15,719 bases of DNA from an uncultured Odoribacter sp. (lineage in GTDB: Bacteria > Bacteroidota > Bacteroidia > Bacteroidales > Marinifilaceae). The translations under genes were made by a program, and so were the position numbers. Under the pieces are notes generated by a model. It saw only the letters and a program-made list of their open reading frames with translations. It had not been told where the DNA came from and ran no database searches. Below, in pieces: positions 7,803 through 14,981 of this stretch (position 1 is the stretch's first letter; each line of letters opens with the position of its first letter). The stretch spans positions 1-15,719 of the forward strand of contig URJC01000024.1 in the NCBI GenBank assembly GCA_900548135.1. Direction: 5' to 3'.

Positions 7803-9335
7803 ATGAAAACATTAAAATATTATATCCCGCTTTTGTGGGTTTCTGTCCTGTTTATCTTACAATCTTGTTACAAGGACAAAGGGAATTATGATTACACAGA
7901 GATCAGTAAAATAGTTATCGACCAGGATTACGATATCCCGGAAAGTAGTGCCAGCCAAATGATCACTCAAGATGATACTTTAAAGATTATTCCTCTGATC
8001 ACTTTAAATGGAATAAAAGAAGGCGATCTGGAATATCTGTGGGATTGCGCTTTACAAAATACCCAAAATCCACAATTCACCGAATTATCCAGGGAACGTG
8101 ACCTGAACATTAAGTGTACCCTGCAAGCAGATAAGTATGACCTAAGGTTTAAAGTAACGGACAAACATACAGGAGTCAGTACGTATGCATATTACAATTT
8201 AACAGTCAATTCCATCACAGCGCGTTGTATCTTACTACTGTGCAAAGAAGGGCCCAATGAATATGATATTTACACCTGTCCGATTGACGCCACCCGCGGG
8301 TCTATCGTATATCAGATTGGAAAGAAGATGTACAGTGCCCGTAATGGCCATATGCTAAAAGATGCAGTAAAGTTAGTATACTGGAATAATATCAGTAGTG
8401 AATCTTTGCTTTGGGCACTGCAAACCAATGGGGGTGAAACATTGAGTGGTTTTGATCTGACAAAACATGGAGATGCGTCGGAATGGTTTTTTGAAACTCC
8501 GGCAGTAATACGCCCGACCAATATTTATGGGGATATAAACGGAAGGGAATATTTCCTATTGTCCGACGGAGGTGTTCATATGATCGATAATGAATTGGCA
8601 CCCCCCTTTAAAGCCAGTTTAAAGGCTGGTGTTTCAGACGGTACGACTTACAATATAGAAGAAGCAGCTTATTTACAGACCAATAAAGCAAGACGCTATG
8701 CATTTTGGGATAAACAGCATAGTCGTTTTTTACAATGGGATTACAGTGCCGGTTGTTTAAAACCATTTGATGCAGTTGACCTGGAAGCAAAGCCCAATAG
8801 TTTCGACCCGAATCAAATGTCAGGGATGACTCCCTTGTGTTTCGGATCTTATGACGGAGGAAGATACAATCCGGCTTGTTCCTATAATTTCTTTAAGGGA
8901 AATGACGGACAAGTTCATTTGTTCACTTTCAAAGGTTCTGCCACAACAATAGAACCTGACCAACACCGTATTATTGATGCAGCAGTAGGATTAGGAGAAG
9001 CTGATTGTATGGCTGTATTTTCATATTATGATATGATTTATTACGCAAAAGACAATACCATATTTGTTTTTGACCCCAATTCCCCAGTAAGTGAACATCA
9101 TGCCATCTATACAGACGAAGATCAGGATATCCGGTTTACCGGTATGCATTGCAATTACGATTTCGCCACTTTATATGTATCAGCACGGAAAGGGGATAAA
9201 GACTATGTATACCGTTTATATGTAACTTCTTCAGGAGACTTGTCACAACCAACAACTGCCCGGCCGGAAGTAGTACAAAAAGTAGGACCTTATCCCGAAA
9301 TCGTAAATATGGAAATGTTATTCAAGAATTATTGA
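7803..9335 (+). CDS. PKD-like family lipoprotein, probable accessory surface protein of the SusCD system
   Basis: A 510-residue lipoprotein: signal MKTLKYYIPLLWVSVLFILQ ending at Cys22 (lipobox LQSC), followed at once by YKDKGNYDYTEI, the characteristic N-terminal motif of this family. Residues about 27-137 look like an immunoglobulin/PKD-like beta domain (TLKIIPLITL, DKYDLRFKVTDKHTGV). The remaining ~370 residues are beta-rich with many aromatic and Asp/Asn turns, and could form a propeller-like binding domain, but I cannot prove the fold by eye. No protease or glycosidase motif is evident. The homologue at 11206-12780 shares the Cys-Tyr-x-Asp-x-Gly-Asn-Tyr-Asp-Tyr opening and overall plan. 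It is placed 11 bp after the DUF4843 gene and 3 bp before the thioredoxin gene, so it belongs to the operon. A role in substrate capture on the cell surface is an inference from context. Confidence 0.82.
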   Translation: MKTLKYYIPLLWVSVLFILQSCYKDKGNYDYTEISKIVIDQDYDIPESSASQMITQDDTLKIIPLITLNGIKEGDLEYLWDCALQNTQNPQFTELSRERDLNIKCTLQADKYDLRFKVTDKHTGVSTYAYYNLTVNSITARCILLLCKEGPNEYDIYTCPIDATRGSIVYQIGKKMYSARNGHMLKDAVKLVYWNNISSESLLWALQTNGGETLSGFDLTKHGDASEWFFETPAVIRPTNIYGDINGREYFLLSDGGVHMIDNELAPPFKASLKAGVSDGTTYNIEEAAYLQTNKARRYAFWDKQHSRFLQWDYSAGCLKPFDAVDLEAKPNSFDPNQMSGMTPLCFGSYDGGRYNPACSYNFFKGNDGQVHLFTFKGSATTIEPDQHRIIDAAVGLGEADCMAVFSYYDMIYYAKDNTIFVFDPNSPVSEHHAIYTDEDQDIRFTGMHCNYDFATLYVSARKGDKDYVYRLYVTSSGDLSQPTTARPEVVQKVGPYPEIVNMEMLFKNY

Positions 9336-9338
9336 CAG

Positions 9339-10460
9339 ATGAAATATTGGATCATATTGTTATGCGGAATCATCGGGTTGATGTCTGATTTATCTGCTCA
9401 AAGCCGCTGTGTAATCCGGGGAGAACTTTCCGGATTACCAACGAATGAGGTACAAATCGTAAAAGCTACACTGGATTATCGGTATCATGGAGCTTATGCT
9501 GCCGTAAAGCAGGGAAAATTTGAATTTGTATTGGAAACAGAAGTACCGGAAGCTTATAAATTGATATTTGTGACCTCCTCTCCCCGGAAATGGTATACAT
9601 ATTTCTTTTTTCCGGACACGGATAAAATAAATTTTACCATTGATTCTGCCGGAACATGCAAAATAAGCGGTAGTCCTTTGAATTTATTGTATCAACAATT
9701 CAGGTCGGAGGAACAACAGGGATTCAGTACTTACAGCCAAAAACTAAAGGACAGTGTGATACAAAATAAATGTACTCCTGCTGTAAAGCGTAAACTGATG
9801 AACTTGTTGTCGGATCTGGGAAAGCAAAAAGAAAACTATGTACGGGAATATTTTTCAGGAAAACGCAATGAGGTCTTTTACTATTGGTTGATCGAAGAAT
9901 TAAAAAAAACAAAAGAGAATCGGGAAGAATTAGGGGAAGAATTATTCACAGATTATCAGGAAATGGCAAAGCTCTACCCTCAACATCCCTACACAGATTT
10001 GGGTAAGACTTTAATAAACGGTTTAAATACCATTAAACCTGGCGGAAAGTATGTGGAATTTATAGCCCCTGATCTGAATGGTAATTTGATTAATATTACA
10101 GACAAAATCCGGGGGAAAATCGCCTTGATAGACTTATGGGCTTCCTGGTGTATACCTTGCCGGACAAAAGCAAAGGCGATGATACCTATTTATGAAAAAT
10201 ACAAAGACAAAGGATTTGAAATCGTAGGAATAGCCCGGGAATTTAAAAATACAGAGAAAATGAAAGAGGCCATTACCAAGGATAAATATCCCTGGTTACA
10301 ATTAGTAGAGCTAAACGACCAGAATCAGATCTGGACTCGTTATATGCTCGGCAATGCAGGAGGAGGAGTATTTCTGGTAGATCCGAACGGAACAATCCTG
10401 TCTGTCAATCCAACACCTCAGGAAGTTGAAGCCGAATTAGTTAAACGATTCGGGAAATGA
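9339..10460 (+). CDS. TlpA-like thioredoxin-fold protein with N-terminal DUF4369-like domain, exported
   Basis: A 373-residue exported protein. The N-terminus MKYWIILLCGIIGLMSDLSA followed by Gln looks like a cleavable signal (after Ala20) rather than a lipobox. Residues about 22-120 form a beta domain of the DUF4369 type often fused to Bacteroidetes thioredoxins; about 125-230 are charged and helical. The thioredoxin/TlpA domain covers about 236-373 (FIAPDLNGNL, IALIDLWASWCIPCRTKAKA), with active site Cys271-Ile-Pro-Cys274, so disulfide exchange in the periplasm is likely. The cis-proline normally found before the last core strands seems missing: where xIPTxFLID is expected the protein reads AGGGVFLVDPNG (about 340-351), which may change redox preference or substrate binding. 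It is the last gene of the operon, only 3 bp after its neighbour. The second SusCD locus lacks an equivalent at this position. Confidence 0.9.
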   Translation: MKYWIILLCGIIGLMSDLSAQSRCVIRGELSGLPTNEVQIVKATLDYRYHGAYAAVKQGKFEFVLETEVPEAYKLIFVTSSPRKWYTYFFFPDTDKINFTIDSAGTCKISGSPLNLLYQQFRSEEQQGFSTYSQKLKDSVIQNKCTPAVKRKLMNLLSDLGKQKENYVREYFSGKRNEVFYYWLIEELKKTKENREELGEELFTDYQEMAKLYPQHPYTDLGKTLINGLNTIKPGGKYVEFIAPDLNGNLINITDKIRGKIALIDLWASWCIPCRTKAKAMIPIYEKYKDKGFEIVGIAREFKNTEKMKEAITKDKYPWLQLVELNDQNQIWTRYMLGNAGGGVFLVDPNGTILSVNPTPQEVEAELVKRFGK

Positions 10461-10478
10461 ATAACCTTGCCATAGCAA

Positions 10479-10513
10479 AAAATATCCCATCTGACTTCCG
10501 GACGGGATATTTT
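10479..10513. terminator. Bidirectional intrinsic terminator between convergent transcripts
   Basis: Perfect 10-bp inverted repeat AAAATATCCC (10479-10488) / GGGATATTTT (10504-10513) with a 15-nt loop. It lies 18 bases after the thioredoxin stop and 4 bases from the sigma gene stop on the other strand. The A-run at 10477-10482 gives six T residues in the minus direction, against four in the plus direction, so it should work better for the sigma transcript, but it can serve both. Confidence 0.85.
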
Positions 10514-10517
10514 CACT

Positions 10518-11081
10518 TCATACCGTCAAACACTCTTTTTCCCTTAGAAAAAAAATATACAACAGAGAAGCGGGAAATTCATTCCGCAAAATCTTCAATC
10601 CGGTAGTAATATGCGTTTTTACTGTATTCACGGAAATACCAAGTAAATCTGCAATTTCTTTATACTTCTTACACTCAATAAAGCATAATCGCATTACTTC
10701 TCCACACCGATCCGGTAATTCGTCAATCCGTTTAATAATATTACAAATCAATTCTTCATGTTGTTCATCATCCGGGCTCACATATTTTTCACCTTCCTGA
10801 AACTGTAATTCTTCGTGCCGGGATATCACTTTCAGATGAGTTAAATAATTCAGGGCATTATTTCGGGTCAGACTTAACAAATAAGGATACATCGGTTGCA
10901 AAAAATCAATAGATGCCCGGCGATTCCATACAACCAGAAAAACATCATGTACAATATCCCGTGCCACCTCAGTATCTTTTACCAAACTTATGGCATAAAA
11001 ACACAATGGTCTGAAATATTGCTTAAAACATACTTCAAACTGTTTTCTGAATTCCTTTTCACTAAAATACCCTAAATTCAC
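10518..11081 (-). CDS. ECF-type RNA polymerase sigma-70 family factor
   Basis: A 187-residue sigma factor of the group IV (extracytoplasmic function) kind, the normal length for Bacteroidetes members. Region 2 lies at about 16-80 (FRPLCFYAISLVKDTEVARD, then DIVHDVFLVVWNRR), which contacts core polymerase and the -10 element. Region 4 lies at about 118-167 (RIDELPDRCGEVMRLCFIE, KEIADLLGISVNTVKTHI), with a clear helix-turn-helix for the -35 element. There is no region 1.1 or 3. The start is a GTG at 11081; no in-frame ATG exists between it and an upstream in-frame stop. A promoter and a leader of about 22 nt support this start. It lies between two SusCD operons and is the only sigma gene visible, so it is the best local candidate partner for the FecR protein at 952-2127. 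Alternatively it belongs to the minus-strand operon, whose upstream end is not visible. Confidence 0.93.
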   Translation of the reverse strand: MNLGYFSEKEFRKQFEVCFKQYFRPLCFYAISLVKDTEVARDIVHDVFLVVWNRRASIDFLQPMYPYLLSLTRNNALNYLTHLKVISRHEELQFQEGEKYVSPDDEQHEELICNIIKRIDELPDRCGEVMRLCFIECKKYKEIADLLGISVNTVKTHITTGLKILRNEFPASLLYIFFLREKECLTV

Positions 11082-11109
11082 TACTTCAATGACATATAGA
11101 TTGCAAACG

Positions 11110-11141
11110 CAAATATAAAATATTTATAAGAGGAATTAAAA
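11110..11141 (-). promoter_or_regulatory. Promoter of the ECF sigma gene
   Basis: On the minus strand, TATATTTG (11117-11110) is a perfect TAnnTTTG -7 element. Twenty bp upstream lies TTTT (11141-11138), a one-base mismatch to the -33 TTTG. The predicted transcription start is near 11102-11105, giving a leader of just over 20 nt before the GTG start. This is a housekeeping-type promoter, suggesting constitutive sigma synthesis with activity controlled by the anti-sigma factor. The leader contains a tiny ORF (ATG at 11095, stop TAG at 11083-11081) overlapping the GTG by one base. Confidence 0.65.
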
Positions 11142-11182
11142 AAGAATATGCCCAGGATATTCAGTAAACACCCAGAGCATAT
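11138..11182 (-). terminator. Intrinsic terminator after the second PKD-like gene
   Basis: In the minus direction ATATGCTCTGG (11182-11172) pairs with CCTGGGCATAT (11156-11146) to give an 11-position stem with one G-U pair and one U-U mismatch around a 15-nt loop, followed by TC and a run of six T (11143-11138). It ends transcription of the minus-strand SusCD operon before the sigma gene. The T-run coincides with the -33 region of the sigma promoter. Confidence 0.75.
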
Positions 11183-11205
11183 CCTTTACAAAACAAAACT
11201 AACAA

Positions 11206-12780
11206 TCAGAGCCTTTCCCTGAGCACTATATCTATAGGTCGTGCAAATCCATCATAGCATTTATATAAAGTAGCATCATCCGCCATCCTTTCTTTTATAT
11301 TAATCATCCGGACAATACCACCATTTTCACCTCCTTTATCTGAACCCACGATCAAACGATATTCCTGCTGTCCATATCCTTCCGGATCTTTTCTATTTCC
11401 ATACACCAAAGGATTAAATTTGATAAAAGTAATCTCCTCTCCCGAAAAATCAATCTCTTTGCCTTTTTCATCCAAAGGAATTAATTTACGATTTTCTTTA
11501 GTTACCATATCAAATTGGTAAATCTGATTCCCCACTACATAGAATAAATAATAATAATAAGTATGTATCGCAAACAGATTCGCCTTTTCAATTTCAGGTG
11601 CCTCAAGCCGATAATAATACTTTTCCAGTTGCACAAAAGCATTTTTGTACATACTTCCCAAACCATGTAACCACAATTGTTGGTTTGCATCCCTCAAAAT
11701 AATAAATGAACTACCGTAACTTTCATGTCTTGTATTTGCAGCATATACAAAATCTTTATCCGTAACCATGGGGAAAACTTCTTTTGTCACCGTAGGAATA
11801 CGACAGGAAGTTCCATCCCAAGCCAATTCCAGCTGTACAAAACGGTTATGGTCCGTATCATAAAGCACTACAGGTGGTTCCCACTGATCATAATACCCCG
11901 CTCCTCCTGACAATACCACGGGAGCAACCTTGAATGTACCTTCCTCTCCTTCTATATTATTCCGGGGAAATTGATAAAAATCACCAGAACCCAATTGACG
12001 GCAATATACTTCCGTCGTAGTCAGTAATATATTCCGGGAATATTTCCAGTCCCTTGGAGCTATTGAAGCAACACAAGTAGGAATAAAAACTGCAGGAATC
12101 TGACCCATTTCATACTTATAATCAAAAGCATCTTCATAAGTCAGGTTTTCCGGATCCAAATAGCAAGTTCCCGTTTTAGTTATGAGAGTAATGCGATCCA
12201 AAGCCCCTGCATCACTATAATTCGGTTGAAATAAAATTTTAGCCGGTCCTTTTTTATTCGGAAGCTCCTCATCTTTCAAAAGGTCCCTCAACATCATTTC
12301 TTTCTCTCCTGCATACGAAATCATATCCAGTCTGGTACTTCCATTCTGGTCACAAAGCACAATCCATCCTGTTGTCGTCGCAATATTGACATTCAGTTCA
12401 AAAGAACGTCTCCAAGTAACTTGGGTCTGTCTATCCAACACTTGCAAAAAAACATCGTATTTACCAATCGGTAATTGTACAAAATAGTTCAGGCCCCTTT
12501 CTTTCCCAAGTTCGTAACGGGTTTCTTTTCCTTTTCCTCCCTGCAATATTGCAGTCCAGGTATAGTCATAGTGATCTTCCCGTTTACCCATAACTGAACC
12601 GTCCAAAACAGGTTCAATCTTCAAGGTGTCACTATCCTTAAATTTTACAACCATTTCCTCCGGGAAGTTGGTTATTTTCACTTCATTAATATCATGATAA
12701 TCGTAATTCCCTTCATCATCATAACAGGCATAGCATACAAAGGTAAAAACGATTGATAATAGGCAAATTATATTTTTCAT
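11206..12780 (-). CDS. PKD-like family lipoprotein of the second SusCD operon
   Basis: A 524-residue lipoprotein with signal MKNIICLLSIVFTFVCYAC, Cys19 being the predicted lipidated residue, followed by YDDEGNYDYHDINEVKI, the same opening as the protein at 7803-9335. A PKD/immunoglobulin-like beta domain spans about 23-134 (TLKIEPVLDG, GKYDVFLQVLDRQTQVTWRR). The long C-terminal part (about 135-524) is beta-rich and conserves the GWIVLCDQNG-type strand that begins the same section in its paralogue. I see no catalytic motif. It is the last gene of the minus-strand operon, 12 bp after the DUF4843 gene, and is followed by a terminator. Here the operon stops, while the plus-strand copy continues into a thioredoxin gene. 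Likely outer-membrane and surface-exposed, helping the SusCD pair bind substrate (inference). Confidence 0.82.
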   Translation of the reverse strand: MKNIICLLSIVFTFVCYACYDDEGNYDYHDINEVKITNFPEEMVVKFKDSDTLKIEPVLDGSVMGKREDHYDYTWTAILQGGKGKETRYELGKERGLNYFVQLPIGKYDVFLQVLDRQTQVTWRRSFELNVNIATTTGWIVLCDQNGSTRLDMISYAGEKEMMLRDLLKDEELPNKKGPAKILFQPNYSDAGALDRITLITKTGTCYLDPENLTYEDAFDYKYEMGQIPAVFIPTCVASIAPRDWKYSRNILLTTTEVYCRQLGSGDFYQFPRNNIEGEEGTFKVAPVVLSGGAGYYDQWEPPVVLYDTDHNRFVQLELAWDGTSCRIPTVTKEVFPMVTDKDFVYAANTRHESYGSSFIILRDANQQLWLHGLGSMYKNAFVQLEKYYYRLEAPEIEKANLFAIHTYYYYLFYVVGNQIYQFDMVTKENRKLIPLDEKGKEIDFSGEEITFIKFNPLVYGNRKDPEGYGQQEYRLIVGSDKGGENGGIVRMINIKERMADDATLYKCYDGFARPIDIVLRERL

Positions 12781-12792
12781 AATGCATCTTTT

Positions 12793-13533
12793 TTATTGTG
12801 CGTAAGGCCCCATGGTCATTTCTGTCACTCCATCCTCTTCATAAACGGTTCTATCGGCAGCTTTTTCGGCAGCCAGGTATTTTTTCATCGAACTTCCAAT
12901 ATAGGAAGCCCTATACACCATATACCAATAATCTAAAAACTTCTCTCTCTCTATTTTCATCACCTCACAAATCAAACGGAATTTTTTCGGCGAAAAATCT
13001 CCCAGCATATATTTATCCCAATACGGTGGTTGGGTTGTCATAAATTCTGAAAAAATCAGTGTGAATTTCAAGCGGTCAGTTCTCACCCAGGTTATCCGGT
13101 CGCCAGCTCCATAACTATAATATGTTTTAAAAAATTCATTTTCGTGCAATTCCATTGTAATCCTTTTTTCCTCTTTCTGCAAAGCCTCTGTTCGTTTCAT
13201 CACAATTGGAATAACCAGGCTATTCTCTCCTGCTTTTATCACATATTGCTCCGCTAAAGGCTCTATATCTACTCCCGGTTTAATGTGTTCGAAAGCAAAC
13301 GACAAATTGACTACCCGGTCGTAATCACATACATCTCCTATCGTCTTCACTTTTATACCAGCATGCAAAGTATCATTATCAACATATGTAAACGACACCC
13401 GTAACGTATCTGTATCTTCGTTCATATAAATCACATCTGCCCCGTGATAATCTTCATATTCAGATTCACACCCGTACCCGACTGCCAACAGGACAAAAAA
13501 TAACACAATCAGATTCTTTTTCATATGCTTCAT
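12793..13533 (-). CDS. DUF4843-type lipoprotein of the second SusCD operon
   Basis: A 246-residue lipoprotein, signal ending GYGC with Cys22, followed by ESEYEDYHGADVIYMN, which parallels the ERDEKYDYTGGNQIYFN of the counterpart at 7081-7791. The middle is beta-rich (DYDRVVNLSFAF, NSLVIPIVMKRT) and the C-terminal segment YWDKYMLGDFSPKKFRLICE matches the position and pattern of the paralogue's NWDTYLRRYFGDYGPVKYQF, so the two are diverged homologues. ATG at 13533 is used, but Met4 (13524) is equally possible. It starts 3 bp after the susD stop, a very tight junction, and lies 12 bp before the PKD-like gene. Function is not known beyond association with SusCD transporters. Confidence 0.8.
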   Translation of the reverse strand: MKHMKKNLIVLFFVLLAVGYGCESEYEDYHGADVIYMNEDTDTLRVSFTYVDNDTLHAGIKVKTIGDVCDYDRVVNLSFAFEHIKPGVDIEPLAEQYVIKAGENSLVIPIVMKRTEALQKEEKRITMELHENEFFKTYYSYGAGDRITWVRTDRLKFTLIFSEFMTTQPPYWDKYMLGDFSPKKFRLICEVMKIEREKFLDYWYMVYRASYIGSSMKKYLAAEKAADRTVYEEDGVTEMTMGPYAQ

Positions 13534-13536
13534 ATT

Positions 13537-14970
13537 TTAACGATAATCAGTTTCACTTAATGGAAGTGGCACGACATAAGTCGTCTCATCCATTTTCATA
13601 TCCTTTCCTTCTGAGAAAGAATAAATTGTCGGTTCATTCAAACGCTTGTAATAGAAAAATAATTGTCCCTCTCCCCAGAACTCCCGTTTATATTCTTCCC
13701 TAATCGTTTCCGCCAGCTTTTCATTATTGGGTAATTCCGTAAGTCCCCGGTTATAGAGCACTTTATTCAATGCTTCCAAAGCCTCTGTGTCATCTTTTGA
13801 AGCTTCTGCAATGATATAATACATTTCAGTTATCCGGATCAGCGGGATTAAATAGTTCAGGATAGAAGTCGTTGAGATACTTTCATATTTATGAAAACAT
13901 TTATAATCCCTTCCTGTAGCACTAATCCATGTTGAAGAATATCTCCAATCCTTATCGGCCTCCTGGACAAAGAACTTATCCAGATTTTTCTTAGGCAAAT
14001 AAGCTTTTGCAGGTTCCACATTTTCACTAAAATAATCCAGATAAATATCATTCCGTCCGGTATGATAAAGAGCAAACAATAATTCAGAAGAAAAAATCCG
14101 GTCAGCATTTTTATTGCCTCCCATCACATCACTGTACTTGGTAAACGGGAACCATTTTTCCTGAACATCCGCTACTTCACGGGCTGCAATAACAGCATTT
14201 TCCGTTTCGCCGGCATAGAGTAATACCCGTGCCTGCAATGCCTTCACTGCATAGTAATTCATTCGTTGTGTCCGGTAAGTTGTATGATTCAAACCATCTT
14301 CGGAATCTTCATTCCGGGGTCCGAATTCAATGATCGGATCAGAAGCTTTCAACAATCTCTCAGCTTTTTTCAGATCGACCATTACTTTTTCAATCACCTC
14401 ATTTGCAGGCAATAAAGAACTGGCAGAGACAGAGTATTTTGTATTATACGGAATGGAAATTCCTGTCGGATTGACTGCATACACAGGACCAAACAACCGT
14501 AACATATCAAAATGCAGGAAAGCCCGTAAGGCATACGTCTCGCCCATGATCAACGACCGGTTTTCCCCGGTTAATATCTCTTGGTTAGTCTCTGCATATT
14601 CAAGCAGCTTGTTACAATTGGCAATCAAAGAATAGGCTTTTTCCCATATAGCCGCAAATTCCTCTTTAGCAAAATCAGTCGTATAATTATAGGTTCCCAC
14701 TTTACTTACTTCTGTTGTATTTCCGGAAAAATCATAGCGTTGTGCCAATACTTCCACTCCAGTTACCAACAACTCCCCACCATATAACGAACGATGATTC
14801 AGTTCCACATAGATCCCATTCAAAGCAGTCCGAAATCCTTCGACAGTACTATACAATTGCCCGTCTGTCACCCGATCTTCCGGTTTTACATCCAGCCAAG
14901 AATCACAACCTGACACGATAAACAATAGCCCGACAAAGCAATCTGTAATTTTATATATTAATCTTTTCAT
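13537..14970 (-). CDS. SusD/RagB-family outer-membrane lipoprotein of the second operon
   Basis: A 477-residue SusD. The lipoprotein signal runs from MKRLIYK to lipobox VSGC (Cys22), followed by DSWLDVKPEDRVTDGQLY, a standard mature SusD start. Hallmarks include ALRAFLHFDMLRLFGPVYA (about 147-165), the TPR-like MNYYAVKALQARVLLYAGE, IPLIRITEMYYIIAEASKD, and YKREFWGEGQLFFYYKRLNE near the end, with a C-terminus of the YVVPLPLSE type. It forms the lid of the SusC encoded 11 bp upstream. Compared with the SusD at 5608-7059, the same blocks occur in the same order, including SLYG near residue 61, but sequences between them differ widely, which suggests old paralogy and different ligands. It is tightly linked to the DUF4843 gene (3 bp). 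Confidence 0.94.
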   Translation of the reverse strand: MKRLIYKITDCFVGLLFIVSGCDSWLDVKPEDRVTDGQLYSTVEGFRTALNGIYVELNHRSLYGGELLVTGVEVLAQRYDFSGNTTEVSKVGTYNYTTDFAKEEFAAIWEKAYSLIANCNKLLEYAETNQEILTGENRSLIMGETYALRAFLHFDMLRLFGPVYAVNPTGISIPYNTKYSVSASSLLPANEVIEKVMVDLKKAERLLKASDPIIEFGPRNEDSEDGLNHTTYRTQRMNYYAVKALQARVLLYAGETENAVIAAREVADVQEKWFPFTKYSDVMGGNKNADRIFSSELLFALYHTGRNDIYLDYFSENVEPAKAYLPKKNLDKFFVQEADKDWRYSSTWISATGRDYKCFHKYESISTTSILNYLIPLIRITEMYYIIAEASKDDTEALEALNKVLYNRGLTELPNNEKLAETIREEYKREFWGEGQLFFYYKRLNEPTIYSFSEGKDMKMDETTYVVPLPLSETDYR

Positions 14971-14981
14971 AACCTTTTGAT

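Noticed and set aside
2214..10460. Starch or other polysaccharide utilisation locus
   Set aside because: SusC and SusD alone do not imply glycans; no glycoside hydrolase, lyase, sulfatase or hybrid two-component sensor is encoded in the window.
14330..14635. 101-codon plus-strand open frame inside the second susD
   Set aside because: Antisense to a clear SusD coding region, with no domain or promoter.
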